NCBI RefSeq assembly: GCF_018137945.1
Contig: NZ_CP073089.1
Location: forward strand, 496,001-560,000
Direction: 5' to 3'
DNA: 64,000 nucleotides
DNA from: Brevibacterium sp. W7.2
GTDB taxonomy: Bacteria; Actinomycetota; Actinomycetes; Actinomycetales; Brevibacteriaceae
The translations under genes were made by a program, and so were the position numbers. This document shows positions 48,710 to 58,073 of this stretch, piece by piece. The notes beneath the pieces were generated by a model. It was not told where the DNA came from. It saw only the letters and a list, made by a program, of their open reading frames with translations, and searched no databases. The number at the start of each line of letters is the position of its first letter. Positions within the stretch are counted from its first letter, which is position 1.

Positions 48710-50194
48710 ATGCCCGCCATCGCCCATTGGATCAACGGCCGCCCCGAGACCCTCGGGGCGGACACCCGCCTCGGCGAGGTGACGAACCCGGCGACCGGAC
48801 AGGTCACCGGTGAGGTCGCACTCGCCGACAAGGCCACCGCGGACGCCGCGATCGCTGCGGCCGCGGCCGCCTTCCCCGCGTGGCGCGACACCTCTCTGGC
48901 GAAGCGCACCGCGATCCTCTTCGCCTTCCGGGAGCTGCTCAACTCCCGCAAGGCCGAACTCGCCGAGATCATCACCGCCGAACACGGGAAGGTGCTCTCC
49001 GACGCCATGGGCGAGATCGCCCGCGGCCAGGAGGTCGTCGAATTCGCGTGCGGCATCGCAGGCCTCCTCAAGGGCGGCTTCTCGGAGAACGTCTCCTCGA
49101 CCGTCGACGTCCACTCGCTGCGTCAGCCGCTCGGCGTCGCCGCGATCATCTCGCCGTTCAACTTCCCGGCCATGGTGCCGATGTGGTTCTTCCCCATCGC
49201 CATCGCCGCCGGCAACACCGTCGTCCTCAAGCCCAGCGAGAAGGACCCGAGCGCGGCGAACTGGCTCGCCGAGCTCTGGCAGGAAGCAGGCCTCCCCGAC
49301 GGTGTGTTCAACGTCCTCCACGGCGACAAGGAAGCCGTGGACACGCTCCTGACCAGCCCGGACGTCGCCTCGGTGTCCTTCGTCGGGTCGACCCCGATCG
49401 CGCGCTACGTCTACGAGACGGGCACCGCGTCCGGCAAGCGGGTGCAGGCGCTCGGCGGTGCGAAGAACCACATGCTCGTCCTCCCCGACGCCGACCTCGA
49501 CCTCGCCGCCGACGCCGCCGTCAACGCCGGGTACGGCGCTGCCGGGGAGCGGTGCATGGCGATCTCCGTCGTCGTCGCCGTCGACTCGATCGCCGAAGAG
49601 CTCGTGGCGAAGATCGCCGAACGCACCCGCACCCTGCGCATCGGCGACGGTCGGGACGAGCCGGACATGGGCCCGCTCATCACCGCCGCCCACCGCGACA
49701 AGGTGTCCGGGTACATCGATGCCGGCGCCGCGGCGGGGGCCACCGTCGTCCTCGACGGACGCGATGACGTGCCCGCGGACGGGTTCTTCCTCAATCCGAC
49801 TCTCTTCGACAACGTCACCGCCGACATGACGATCTACACCGACGAGATCTTCGGGCCGGTGCTCTCCGTCGTCCGGGTCCCCGGCTACGACGAGGGCCTC
49901 GACCTCATCAACGCCAACCCCTACGGCAACGGCACCGCGATCTTCACCAACGACGGCGGCGCCGCTCGCCGCTACGAGCGGGAGGTCGAGGTCGGGATGG
50001 TCGGCGTCAACGTCCCGATCCCCGTCCCCGTCGGCTACTACTCGTTCGGGGGCTGGAAGAACTCCCTCTTCGGCGACACCCACGCCTACGGCGACGAGGG
50101 CGTCCACTTCTTCACCCGCGGCAAGGTCGTCACCTCCCGCTGGCTCGATCCCAGCCACGGCGGACTCAACCTCGGCTTCCCGACCCACGACTGA
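48710..50194 (+). CDS. mmsA: CoA-acylating (methyl)malonate-semialdehyde dehydrogenase
   Basis: Oxidises malonate or methylmalonate semialdehyde with NAD+ and CoA to acetyl- or propionyl-CoA plus CO2. 494-aa aldehyde dehydrogenase fold with the MMSDH signatures SPFNFPAMVPMWFFPIAIA, LVLP-type GGAKNHMLVLPDADLD and catalytic Cys282 in GAAGERCMAISVV; the C-terminal FGGWKNSLFGD is also typical. Start at the ATG 40 codons into the open frame, giving MPAIAHWINGRPE behind GAAGGA. The class III aminotransferase gene follows by 13 bp and a PucR gene is divergent, suggesting beta-alanine or beta-aminoisobutyrate use. It could also complete inositol catabolism (IolA role). Confidence 0.95.
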   Translation: MPAIAHWINGRPETLGADTRLGEVTNPATGQVTGEVALADKATADAAIAAAAAAFPAWRDTSLAKRTAILFAFRELLNSRKAELAEIITAEHGKVLSDAMGEIARGQEVVEFACGIAGLLKGGFSENVSSTVDVHSLRQPLGVAAIISPFNFPAMVPMWFFPIAIAAGNTVVLKPSEKDPSAANWLAELWQEAGLPDGVFNVLHGDKEAVDTLLTSPDVASVSFVGSTPIARYVYETGTASGKRVQALGGAKNHMLVLPDADLDLAADAAVNAGYGAAGERCMAISVVVAVDSIAEELVAKIAERTRTLRIGDGRDEPDMGPLITAAHRDKVSGYIDAGAAAGATVVLDGRDDVPADGFFLNPTLFDNVTADMTIYTDEIFGPVLSVVRVPGYDEGLDLINANPYGNGTAIFTNDGGAARRYEREVEVGMVGVNVPIPVPVGYYSFGGWKNSLFGDTHAYGDEGVHFFTRGKVVTSRWLDPSHGGLNLGFPTHD

Positions 50195-50207
50195 CAAGGA
50201 CACGACG

Positions 50208-51617
50208 ATGACGACGACCATCGACAGCGCAGACACCCCGGCCACCCCCGCCGAGGCGGCCCCCACCTCGGCGGTCACCGCCGATCAGCTCGCCGCCGGA
50301 CGCCGCGCGTACGAACTCGATCGCCGGCACGTCTTCCACTCGTGGCAGGCGCAGGGCGCCTTCGACCCGATGACCGTCGTTGCGGCGGAGGGCTCGCACG
50401 TCTGGGACGGGGAGGGGCGGAAGCTCCTCGACTTCTCCTCGCAGCTGGTCAACACGAACATCGGGCACCAGCACCCGAAGGTCGTCGCCGCCGTCCAGGA
50501 GCAGGCGGCGCGGCTGTGCACGATCGCCCCGCAGCACGTCAACGACGCCCGCTCCGAGGCGGCGCGACTCATCGCCGAGCTCACCCCCGGCGACCTCGAC
50601 CACGTGTTCTTCACCAACGGCGGGGCCGACGCGAACGAGCATGCGATCCGCATGGCCCGCCTGCACACCGGTCGGACGAAGGTGCTCTCGGCCTATCGCA
50701 GCTACCACGGCGGCACGCAGCTCGCCGTCAACGTCACCGGCGACCCGCGGAGGTTCCCCAACGACTACTCGGCCGAGGGCGTGGTCCACTTCATGCCCGC
50801 CTACCAGTACCGTTCGTACTTCGGGGCGACCACCGAGGAGGAGGAGACGGAGCGGGCCCTGCGCCATCTCGAGGACCTCATCGTCCTCGAGGGACCGGCC
50901 AACATCGCCGCTCTCGTCCTCGAGACCGTGCCCGGCACCGCCGGCATCTACGGACCGCCCGCCGGGTACCTCGAGGGAGTCCGCGAGCTCACCGCGAAGC
51001 ACGGGATCGTCTACATCGCCGACGAGGTGATGGCCGGATTCGGCCGCACGGGCCGCTGGTTCGCCGTCGACCGCTGGGGTGTCACCCCTGACCTCATCAC
51101 CTTCGCGAAGGGGGTCAACTCCGGGTATGTGCCGCTCGGCGGGGTCGCGATCTCCGCCGCGATCGCCGAGACCTTCCGCGACCGCGCCTACCCCGGCGGG
51201 CTGACGTACTCGGGGCATCCGCTCGCGTGCGCGGCGGCCGTCGCGACCATCGGAGCGATGCGGGAGGAGGGGATGGTGGAGAATGCCGACCGCCTCGGCG
51301 CCGAGGTGATCGGACCGACCCTGCAGGAACTCGCGTCCCGGCATCCCTCGGTCGGCGATGTCCGCGGCATGGGCTGCTTCTGGGCGGTCGAGCTCGTCCG
51401 CAACCGGGAGACGAAGGAGCCGCTGGCCGCGTACGGCGGCAGCTCGCCGGAGATGAACGAGGTCATCGCCGCGCTCAAGGCCGGCGGGGTCCTCCCGTTC
51501 GCGAACTTCAACCGCATCCACATCGTGCCACCGCTCAACACCCCGGACGCCGAGGTGCGCGCGGGCCTCGCGGTGCTCGACGAGGCGCTCAGCATCGCCG
51601 ACCGGTACGTCGACTGA
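50208..51617 (+). CDS. Class III aminotransferase (probable beta-alanine/omega-amino acid:pyruvate)
   Basis: PLP-dependent omega-transaminase, 469 aa. Motifs: GHQHPKVVAAVQEQ, FFTNGGADANEHAIRMAR, YRSYHGGT, ADEVMAGFGRTGRWFAVDRW and the PLP Lys301 in TFAKGVNSGYVPLGGVAIS. Together with the adjacent malonate-semialdehyde dehydrogenase it would convert beta-alanine to malonate semialdehyde and then acetyl-CoA; taurine or beta-aminoisobutyrate are alternative substrates. The N-terminal ~30 residues are Ala/Thr/Pro-rich. ATG start behind AAGGA. A hairpin terminator follows. Confidence 0.92.
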   Translation: MTTTIDSADTPATPAEAAPTSAVTADQLAAGRRAYELDRRHVFHSWQAQGAFDPMTVVAAEGSHVWDGEGRKLLDFSSQLVNTNIGHQHPKVVAAVQEQAARLCTIAPQHVNDARSEAARLIAELTPGDLDHVFFTNGGADANEHAIRMARLHTGRTKVLSAYRSYHGGTQLAVNVTGDPRRFPNDYSAEGVVHFMPAYQYRSYFGATTEEEETERALRHLEDLIVLEGPANIAALVLETVPGTAGIYGPPAGYLEGVRELTAKHGIVYIADEVMAGFGRTGRWFAVDRWGVTPDLITFAKGVNSGYVPLGGVAISAAIAETFRDRAYPGGLTYSGHPLACAAAVATIGAMREEGMVENADRLGAEVIGPTLQELASRHPSVGDVRGMGCFWAVELVRNRETKEPLAAYGGSSPEMNEVIAALKAGGVLPFANFNRIHIVPPLNTPDAEVRAGLAVLDEALSIADRYVD

Positions 51618-51630
51618 GCCGCCGCTGGAA

Positions 51631-51660
51631 GGCGGCCGACCAGATCACCGGTCGGCCGCC
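51631..51660 (+). terminator. Terminator of the mmsA-aminotransferase unit
   Basis: 11-bp perfect stem GGCGGCCGACC/GGTCGGCCGCC with 8-base loop, 14 bp after the aminotransferase stop. Its right arm runs into a CCGCCTCGGCG motif. Confidence 0.75.
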
Positions 51661-51890
51661 TCGGCGAGGTCCTGGCGACAACCTCCCTGGATGTGAAAGC
51701 TGATACAGTCGGACCGTTTGCCCCGCTGTTTGTCCAGTTGGGAGATGAACGCAGGGTGAACAGGGTGACCGGGCGCTGAAAAGTGGGTGAAGTTCAGACT
51801 TCGGACGCTGTAGACTCGCACCTGGTTGAGGTCGCAGTCTGTCGCTCGGCCGTTCCCCGTCCTCATTGTGTCTACGTCCAAGGTCGCTGA

Positions 51891-53366
51891 GTGGAAATCT
51901 TCTTCGTTGTCGTGCTCGTCGTGGCACTGGCGCTCTTCTTCGACTTCACCAATGGCTTCCACGACACGGCCAATGCGATGGCGACGCCGATCGCCACCGG
52001 TGCGATCAAGCCGAAGGCCGCTGTCACCCTCGCCGCGATCCTCAACCTCATCGGCGCCTTCCTCTCCACCGAGGTGGCGAAGACGATCTCCGGCGGGATC
52101 ATCAAAGAGGGCGATGGGGGAGTCCAGATCACTCCCGAGTTCATCCTCGCCGGCCTCATCGGCGCGATCATCTGGAACATGGCGACCTGGCGCTTCGGTC
52201 TGCCGTCCTCGTCGTCGCATGCGCTCTTCGGAGGTCTCATCGGTGCGGCCATCGTCGGCGCGGGCGTGAACTCCGTCGACTTCGGCGTCTTCCTCTCCAA
52301 GGTCGTCATCCCGGCGATCGCCGCCCCGCTCATCGCGGGCACCAGCGCCTACATGTGCACGCGCCTGGCCTACTACATCACGCGGCGCAACGGTGACGGC
52401 CAGACTGCGCACCGGGCGCCGTTCAAGTACGGGCAGATCTTCAGCTCTTCGCTCGTCGCGCTCGCCCACGGCACGAACGACGCGCAGAAGACGATGGGCG
52501 TCATCACCCTCGTCCTCATCTCCGCGAACCTGCAGGAGGGCGGCACCGGCCCGCAGTTCTGGGTCATCGTCACGTGTGCGTTCGCGATCGCCTTCGGCAC
52601 GTACGTCGGCGGCTGGCGCATCATCGACACGCTCGGCACGAAGCTCACCACCGTCAAGCCCGCGCAGGGTCTGTCCGCCGAGACCTCGACGGCCGCAGCG
52701 ATCCTCGCCTCCTCGCACCTCGGCTTCGCCCTGTCGACGACGCAGGTCGCCTCCGGGTCGGTGCTCGGGTCCGGGCTCGGACGCAAGGGCGCCGACGTCC
52801 GCTGGTCGACGGCCGGACGGATCGCCTCGGGCTGGCTGCTGACGATCCCGGCCGCCGGCATCGTCGGTGCCGCCGCTGCGGGCGTCGCGTACTTCGGTCT
52901 CTTCGGCGTCCTCGTCGACACGGCCGTCGCCGTCGCCGTCGTGCTGTGGATCTACCTCAGCTCGCGGCGGGCGAAGGAGACCGAGATCTCGAACTTCGAC
53001 ACCGTCGGCGAGGCGGTCAACGTCCGCGGTCGCAAGCGCAAGCTCCGCCAGGACCGCAACCGCAAGCGCGCCGCGGCCAAGCGTGAGGCCCGCACCGAGG
53101 CGATGGAGCAGAAGACCGCCGCGAAGCAGGCGCGCAAGGCGCAGGCACGCCGCGGATCCGCGGGGAACGGTGGCGGTGCCGGATCTGGTGCTGGTGTCGG
53201 TCCGGGCGCTGGTGCTGACGGTGCCGCTGCTGACCGGGCCGGTGTCGGCGTGGCTGATGCCGGTGCGCGCGGCTCAGATCGAACCGACGGCGCTGACGCC
53301 GCCGATCTGACCGGGGCTGATGCAGTCGGCCCGGACGCTCCGAAGGACAAGGGAGACGCGAAATGA
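51891..53366 (+). CDS. PiT-family inorganic phosphate transporter
   Basis: Low-affinity metal-phosphate:H+ symporter (491 aa). Both PiT signature repeats are present: DFTNGFHDTANAMATPIATG near residue 17 and ALAHGTNDAQKTMGVITL near 195. About ten helices occupy residues 1-365; the remaining ~125 residues are a basic Arg/Lys/Ala then Gly/Ala/Asp-rich cytoplasmic tail, longer than in most PiT proteins. GTG start with only a weak AAGG; start is supported by the family N-terminus. Stop overlaps the next start (ATGA). No Pho box was recognised upstream. Confidence 0.93.
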   Translation: MEIFFVVVLVVALALFFDFTNGFHDTANAMATPIATGAIKPKAAVTLAAILNLIGAFLSTEVAKTISGGIIKEGDGGVQITPEFILAGLIGAIIWNMATWRFGLPSSSSHALFGGLIGAAIVGAGVNSVDFGVFLSKVVIPAIAAPLIAGTSAYMCTRLAYYITRRNGDGQTAHRAPFKYGQIFSSSLVALAHGTNDAQKTMGVITLVLISANLQEGGTGPQFWVIVTCAFAIAFGTYVGGWRIIDTLGTKLTTVKPAQGLSAETSTAAAILASSHLGFALSTTQVASGSVLGSGLGRKGADVRWSTAGRIASGWLLTIPAAGIVGAAAAGVAYFGLFGVLVDTAVAVAVVLWIYLSSRRAKETEISNFDTVGEAVNVRGRKRKLRQDRNRKRAAAKREARTEAMEQKTAAKQARKAQARRGSAGNGGGAGSGAGVGPGAGADGAAADRAGVGVADAGARGSDRTDGADAADLTGADAVGPDAPKDKGDAK

Positions 53367-53596
53367 TCGAATGGAGCTCCTTCGCCGTTGTCGCCATCGC
53401 GACGTGGGTGTCCTCGCTCGTCGTCATCGGGCTGTTCTCGACTGCCGTGCGCATGCGCGCCGTGCACATCGACCAGATCGCGGAGGGCCATCCCAATCCG
53501 CTGCTCAAGCTCGGCTACTGCGCGGTCTTCGGGGTCTGCGGCCTCCTCGTCCTCTACGGCGTCTACCTCATCGTCCCGGCACTCAACGGAGGCTGA
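53363..53596 (+). CDS. Small two-helix membrane protein coupled to the phosphate transporter
   Basis: 77-aa protein with two transmembrane helices (about residues 7-27 and 52-72) linked by a short loop VRMRAVHIDQIAEGHPNPLLKLG. ATG overlaps the transporter stop (ATGA), so it is translationally coupled and probably a partner subunit or regulator. Small proteins of this type follow pit genes in other actinobacteria; function is unassigned. Confidence 0.85.
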   Translation: MIEWSSFAVVAIATWVSSLVVIGLFSTAVRMRAVHIDQIAEGHPNPLLKLGYCAVFGVCGLLVLYGVYLIVPALNGG

Positions 53597-53772
53597 GCGC
53601 ACCGCCGCCGAAGCGCAGCTGCCGGACCGCCAGCGCCAGCGCCGGACAGTAGGCGGGCAGCGGGCGCCCGGACGCCAGCTGCGCTCAGTTCGCCTTCGCA
53701 CGCCTCGCAACAGCACAAACAACGCGCAGCCCCACGCACAACCCGCGGCCGCACGCACACCCCGCAGCCACG

Positions 53773-54039
53773 CGCACTACCCGTGGCTCGCTACGTCATC
53801 GGTGGAGTGCTGAAACCTCCCCGTGCACGCGGTGTTTGTCGAGCTCCGGGTGCGGGATAGTTTCGGGCTGGAGGCATCCCGCACCCTCAGCCGCAACTCC
53901 ACCGCGCAGTCCCAAGCACTACCCTGAGCCGCACGCACTACCCGTGGCTCGCCACGTCATCGGTGGAGCGCTGAATCCTCCCCGTGCAGGCGGTGTTTGT
54001 CGAGCTCCGGGTGCGGGACAGCTTCGAGCCGCAGACACC
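53773..54039. repeat. Tandem intergenic duplication, period 161 bp
   Basis: Left copy starts at 53773 and right copy at 53934; both run from CGCACTACCCGTGGCTCG to GTGCGGGA(T/C)AG with about 90% identity. Purpose unknown; ancient duplication of a 3' flanking segment is the simplest reading. Confidence 0.75.
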
Positions 54040-54162
54040 CCGCCCGAACCGCTCTGAACGGCAATACTCTGATCCGGCCTGCACTGCGCCACTGTGCGCG
54101 CCCGCTCCGGTCGCCGTCCCGGCCATTCGCCGCCGCCGCAGCGCACTTCGGGGTGAATGCGA

Positions 54163-54199
54163 CGATCCCCCGACCACCTCGGCGGTGATCGGGGGATCG
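54163..54199. terminator. Bidirectional terminator between small protein and pckG
   Basis: 11-bp perfect stem CGATCCCCCGA (54163-54173) / TCGGGGGATCG (54189-54199), 81 bp past the pckG stop. Confidence 0.75.
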
Positions 54200-54279
54200 G
54201 TCGTCTCAGACGACGAGCTCGAAGCCCTCAGCCGACGGTGCGGCCGAAGCGCTCGGCCGACGTCGTCAGGCGCTCAGCC

Positions 54280-56112
54280 TCAGGCGAGGCCCAGGTGCGT
54301 GCGGAGCTTGTCGACCTCGGCGCGGAGTTCGGCGGGAACCGAATCGCCGAGTTCGGCGTACCATTCCTCGATCGAGGCGAGCTCGGTCTCCCACTCCTCG
54401 GGCTTGATCGCGAGCGCCTTGCGCAGCTGCTCCTCGGTGAAGTCGAGGCCCTCGGTGTCGAGGCCGTCTTCGGTCGGGGTGAAGCCGAGCGGGGACTCAG
54501 CGGCGTCGACGGTGCCGTTGACGCGTTCGAAGACCCACTTGAGCACGCGCGAGTTCTCCGAGAATCCGGGCCACAGGAACGAGTTGTCGTCGTCGCGACG
54601 GAACCAGTTGACGTAGAAGATCTTCGGCAGCTTCGCACCGTCGGTCTGGCCGATGTTGAGCCAGTGCTGGAGGTAGTCGCCGACGTTGTAGCCGATGAAC
54701 GGCCGCATCGCCATGGGATCGCGGCGGACGACGCCGACAGCGCCGGTGGCGGCGGCGGTGGTCTCCGAGGAGAGCACCGAGCCCATGAACACACCGTGGT
54801 TCCAGTCGCGCGTCTCGGTGACGAGCGGCATCGTCGTCTTGCGGCGTCCGCCGAAGAGGATCGCCGAGATCGGCACTCCGTTGGGGTTCTGCCACTCGGG
54901 AGCGAGCGTGGGCACATTCGAGATCGGGGTGCAGAAGCGCGAGTTCGGGTGGGCGGCCGGGGTCTCCGAGTCCGGAGTCCAGTCGTTGCCGCGCCAGTCG
55001 GTGAGGTGCGCGGGCTTCTCGTCGGTCTTGCCCTCCCACCACACGTCGCCGTCATCGGTGAGCGCCACGTTCGTGAAGATGTTGCCACCGGCCTCGATCG
55101 CGTGCATCGCGGTCGGGTTCGTCGAGTAGCCGGTGCCCGGCGCCACGCCGAAGAGGCCGAACTCGGGGTTGACGGCGTAGAGCTGGCCGTCGTCGCCGAA
55201 GCGCATCCAGGCGATGTCGTCGCCGAGGGTCTCGGCCTTCCAGCCGGGAATCGTCGGCTCGATCATCGCGAGGTTCGTCTTGCCGCAGGCCGACGGGAAC
55301 GCCGCGGCGATGTACTTGACCTGCCCTTGCGGGTTCGTCAGCTTGAGGATGAGCATGTGCTCGGCCAGCCAGCCCTCGTCATGGGCGATCGCCGAGGCGA
55401 TGCGCAGCGCGTAGCACTTCTTGCCGAGCAGCGCGTTGCCGCCGTAGCCGGAGCCGAACGACCAGATCGAGCGCTCCTCCGGGAAGTGGGTGATGTACTT
55501 CGTCGAGTTGTTCGGCCAGGCGACGTCCTCTTCGCCTTCGGCGAGCGGGGCGCCGACGGAGTGGACGCACTCGACGAAGTCCGCGTTCTGCGCGTCGATC
55601 GCATCGAGGGCGTACTTGCCCGAGCGAGCCATGATGAGCATGGAGAGCACGACGTAGGGCGAGTCGGTGACCTCGATGCCGAACATCGGCTGGTCCGCCT
55701 CGGCGAGGCCCATGACGAACGGGATGACGTACATCGTGCGTCCGCGCATCGAGCCCTCGAAGAGACCGTTGAGGGTCTGCTTCATCTCAGCGGGGGCGAC
55801 CCAGTTGTTGAGTGCGCCGGCATCCTTCTCATCGACCGAGCAGATGTAGGTGCGGTCCTCGACGCGGGCGACGTCCTCGGGGTCCGACGCTGCGTAGTAG
55901 GAGTCCTTCGTGCCGGTGAGGGCCACGAGCGTCCCGGCGTCGACGAGCTGCTGCGTGATGAGGGCCTTCTGGCCTTCGGAGCCGTCGATCCAGACGATGT
56001 CGTCGGGGGTCGTGAGGTGGGCGATCCGGCTGACGAACGAGAGCACCTTCTCGTTCTTCGTCGGTGCGTTCTTCAGCTGGTCAGCGACGACGTCATGGTC
56101 GAGGACTGTCAT
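54280..56112 (-). CDS. pckG: Phosphoenolpyruvate carboxykinase (GTP)
   Basis: Gluconeogenic and anaplerotic enzyme interconverting oxaloacetate + GTP with PEP + GDP + CO2. 610 aa, the family length. The nucleotide loop [17 protein letters not shown] holds the mobile Cys276 and Lys278; metal and PEP sites are in the preceding [21 protein letters not shown] segment and [14 protein letters not shown] downstream. ATG follows AGGAGACCACTC. An unusual TGACGCA palindrome and half-site lie about 150 bp upstream and probably mediate regulation. Gene is monocistronic between a terminator and tRNA-Arg. Confidence 0.97.
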   Translation of the reverse strand: MTVLDHDVVADQLKNAPTKNEKVLSFVSRIAHLTTPDDIVWIDGSEGQKALITQQLVDAGTLVALTGTKDSYYAASDPEDVARVEDRTYICSVDEKDAGALNNWVAPAEMKQTLNGLFEGSMRGRTMYVIPFVMGLAEADQPMFGIEVTDSPYVVLSMLIMARSGKYALDAIDAQNADFVECVHSVGAPLAEGEEDVAWPNNSTKYITHFPEERSIWSFGSGYGGNALLGKKCYALRIASAIAHDEGWLAEHMLILKLTNPQGQVKYIAAAFPSACGKTNLAMIEPTIPGWKAETLGDDIAWMRFGDDGQLYAVNPEFGLFGVAPGTGYSTNPTAMHAIEAGGNIFTNVALTDDGDVWWEGKTDEKPAHLTDWRGNDWTPDSETPAAHPNSRFCTPISNVPTLAPEWQNPNGVPISAILFGGRRKTTMPLVTETRDWNHGVFMGSVLSSETTAAATGAVGVVRRDPMAMRPFIGYNVGDYLQHWLNIGQTDGAKLPKIFYVNWFRRDDDNSFLWPGFSENSRVLKWVFERVNGTVDAAESPLGFTPTEDGLDTEGLDFTEEQLRKALAIKPEEWETELASIEEWYAELGDSVPAELRAEVDKLRTHLGLA

Positions 56113-56259
56113 GAGTGGTCTCCTGGTCGATCGGGGTTTGACGACATTGGGGAGGATGTCGAGCGGTGGTTACACAACCACGGTAGGGTGGCGGCAGAGG
56201 CGGAGTTCACCGGTTTTCGGCAACCGAAGATGTGCATTGGGCCACAAAGACGAGGTCGC

Positions 56260-56290
56260 TGACGCAAATGCGTCATTTGAGTGACGTATT
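56260..56290. promoter_or_regulatory. Three TGACGYA half-sites upstream of pckG
   Basis: A perfect 16-bp palindrome TGACGCAAATGCGTCA (56260-56275) overlaps a second inverted repeat AATGCGTCA (56267-56275)/TGACGTATT (56282-56290), giving three half-sites. It lies about 150 bp upstream of pckG in an AT-rich patch. The regulator is not identifiable from sequence alone; GntR- or LacI-type repressors bind sites of this form. Confidence 0.6.
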
Positions 56291-56557
56291 TTTTCACAGC
56301 AATGACGGATAGTTGCAGATCCTGACTTTCGTTGAAAATTGCATCACCGTTCACCTCGCCGAGGTTGTTCGCCCACCCGTTTGTCCGGCGTTTCCCGCCG
56401 GCCGGGTCACCCGAGGGTCACGATTGTCCGCAGGGGTGGTTCGCGGAGAACGACTGATGATCACGGGGCGTTCGACGCAGGCGTCGCGGATTGAGGGTTG
56501 CCGCGGCTGCGCATCCCGAGCCTCGCGAAAACTGTGGCGAAGGGCACTGCCGGGGAT

Positions 56558-56587
56558 TTGAGGTCGGGTGAACATCCTGTGTATAGT
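56558..56587 (+). promoter_or_regulatory. Promoter of tRNA-Arg
   Basis: TTGAGG (56558-56563), 18-bp spacer, TATAGT (56582-56587), about 35 bp upstream of the mature tRNA. Confidence 0.65.
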
Positions 56588-56621
56588 TGTTCGAGTTGCA
56601 GGGCGGACGCCCGGTCGACAT

Positions 56622-56697
56622 GCGCCATTAGCTCAACGGATAGAGCATCTGACTACGGATCAGAAGGTTGGGGGTTCGAATCCCTCATGGCGCACCA
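56622..56697 (+). tRNA. tRNA-Arg (anticodon ACG)
   Basis: Acceptor GCGCCAT/ATGGCGC, anticodon loop CTACGGA giving ACG (read as ICG), T arm GGGGGTTCGAATCCCTC (one wobble), encoded CCA end. 76 nt. Confidence 0.97.
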
Positions 56698-56699
56698 CA

Positions 56700-56740
56700 G
56701 AAGGCCTCTCACCAGGTGAAACATCCGGTGAGGGGCCTTC
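56700..56740 (+). terminator. Terminator of tRNA-Arg
   Basis: Stem GAAGGCCTCTCACC/GGTGAGGGGCCTTC with one G-T pair, 13-base loop, directly after the tRNA. Confidence 0.8.
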
Positions 56741-56899
56741 GTCGATTGCATCGGCCGAAGCCCGATCAGTGGTGGTTCCGAGTCCCGATCGGCGGAAGCG
56801 CCGAAGCCCGCTCGGCGGTCATGGCGAGTCCTGAGAGGCGAAGATGGGACCTGACAGGCACGGGTCGGGAGGCACGTTTGATGTGTTCACGGGAGCCGC

Positions 56900-57685
56900 A
56901 TGGATGACGCCGACAACCGCGAACCCATGCGGGACGTGCCGGTGACGCTTGCCTCGACGGTCCCCGCCGACTTCGCGCTGCCGACCGATATCCTCGAGTT
57001 CACCGGCCCGGACCCCGAACCGATCTGGCTCAATGAGGCCGGAGGAGTGACGGTGCGCTTCGACGGTGACGCGGCGGGAGACGGCACCCGTCTCCGGTAC
57101 CTCAAGCGCAACCCGCTGCCGAGCAGTGAGGATCTCGCACTCGAAAAGGAGAAGCTCGAGTGGCTGACCCTCCGGCATCCCGTCCCGCGCGTCATCGACT
57201 ATGTCCGCCGAGGCGACGCCGAATTCCTCATCACCGAAGCGATCCCCGGCGCCAACGCGGTCGCCGCCGAGAACAGAGCGCGAGCGAACACCGCCATCGC
57301 CGCCATCGGCGAAGGGCTGCGCCGCCTTCACGATCTTCCCGTCGACGACTGCCCGTGGACGTGGTCCGTCGCGGACCGACTGCGGGCCGCGACGAGCGAA
57401 CAGGCGAGCACTCTCAGCCCGACTCCGGAGATCGACCGCCTCGTCGTCTGCCACGGCGACCCGTGTGCCCCGAACACCCTGCTCGATGCGGCCGGCCGCT
57501 TCGTCGGGCACGTCGACATGCAGCGCCTCGGTGTCGCCGACCGCTGGGCCGACCTCGCGGTGGCGACGATGTCGTTCGGCTGGAACTACGACTCCTTCGA
57601 CGAGGCGGTCTTCTGGGACGCCTACGGCATCGCCCCTGACGAGAAGAGGATCCGGTACTACCGCGAGCTGTGGGACGCGGAGTAG
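56900..57685 (+). CDS. Aminoglycoside 3'-phosphotransferase-like kinase
   Basis: 261-aa protein-kinase-fold phosphotransferase resembling APH(3') enzymes. The catalytic loop is VVCHGDPCAPNTLLD (Asp187), followed by the metal-site strand FVGHVDMQRLGVADRWADLAVA, which mirrors the APH(3') motif GFIDLGRLGVADRYQDIA. The N-lobe has a lysine-bearing strand (RYLKRNPL) and EKEKLEWL. Such genes can confer aminoglycoside resistance, but many chromosomal homologues act on other hydroxylated metabolites or have low activity. ATG behind GGGAGCC. Stands alone after tRNA-Arg; convergent with the universal stress gene. Confidence 0.88.
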   Translation: MDDADNREPMRDVPVTLASTVPADFALPTDILEFTGPDPEPIWLNEAGGVTVRFDGDAAGDGTRLRYLKRNPLPSSEDLALEKEKLEWLTLRHPVPRVIDYVRRGDAEFLITEAIPGANAVAAENRARANTAIAAIGEGLRRLHDLPVDDCPWTWSVADRLRAATSEQASTLSPTPEIDRLVVCHGDPCAPNTLLDAAGRFVGHVDMQRLGVADRWADLAVATMSFGWNYDSFDEAVFWDAYGIAPDEKRIRYYRELWDAE

Positions 57686-57701
57686 GGGTGTCGTATCCCC
57701 G

Positions 57702-58073
57702 TCAGTTCTCCTCCCCGATCTTCACGGCGAGCACCGGCACCGGGGAGTCGAGCAGCAGACGCTGACTCACCGACCCCATGAGGGCCTTGCCGACGCGGGA
57801 CCGGCGCTTCATGCCGATGACGAGGCGCGAGACATCCGAGCGGGCATCGAGTTCGTCGAGGACCGCCTCGGCGGGATCGCGGTCACCGCGCCCACGTCGG
57901 TCGACGAGTTCATACGGCACCTCGGAGGCGTCGAGCGTCGTCGTGTCGAACGTCGACTGGATGCCGAGCGGGATGACGATGAGGCCGGTGTCGAAATGCC
58001 GGGCTTCGCTGATCGCTGCCGTCAGCGCCGCCTCGGCGGTCTGGTTGTCGGGAACTGCCACCATGATGGCCAT
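57702..58073 (-). CDS. Universal stress protein (UspA family)
   Basis: 123-aa single USP domain: MAIMVAVPDNQTAEAALTAAISEA at the N-terminus and the C-terminal nucleotide-binding motif DVSRLVIGMKRRSRVGKALMGSVSQRLLLDSPVPVLAV, a variant of the ATP-binding G-x2-G-x9-G(S/T) pattern. Start set at the ATG behind AAGGAGAAGCC; an open extension of 25 codons upstream is unsupported. It follows the inositol cluster's permease gene on the same strand, with a 166-bp gap. Confidence 0.88.
   Translation of the reverse strand: MAIMVAVPDNQTAEAALTAAISEARHFDTGLIVIPLGIQSTFDTTTLDASEVPYELVDRRGRGDRDPAEAVLDELDARSDVSRLVIGMKRRSRVGKALMGSVSQRLLLDSPVPVLAVKIGEEN

Larger units (their letters stand above)
53597..54279. other. 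Long intergenic region with 161-bp tandem duplication
   Basis: No supported gene. It contains two ~106-bp copies offset by 161 bp (53773-53878 and 53934-54039) sharing CGCACTACCCGTGGCTCG, TACGTCATCGGTGGAG-like, GGTGTTTGTCGAGCTCCGGG, and a terminator at 54163-54199. Confidence 0.7.
56113..56621. other. Regulatory region of pckG and tRNA-Arg promoter
   Basis: No gene seen. Holds the TGACGCA operator (56260-56290), an AT-rich patch after it, and the tRNA promoter (56558-56587). Confidence 0.5.
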
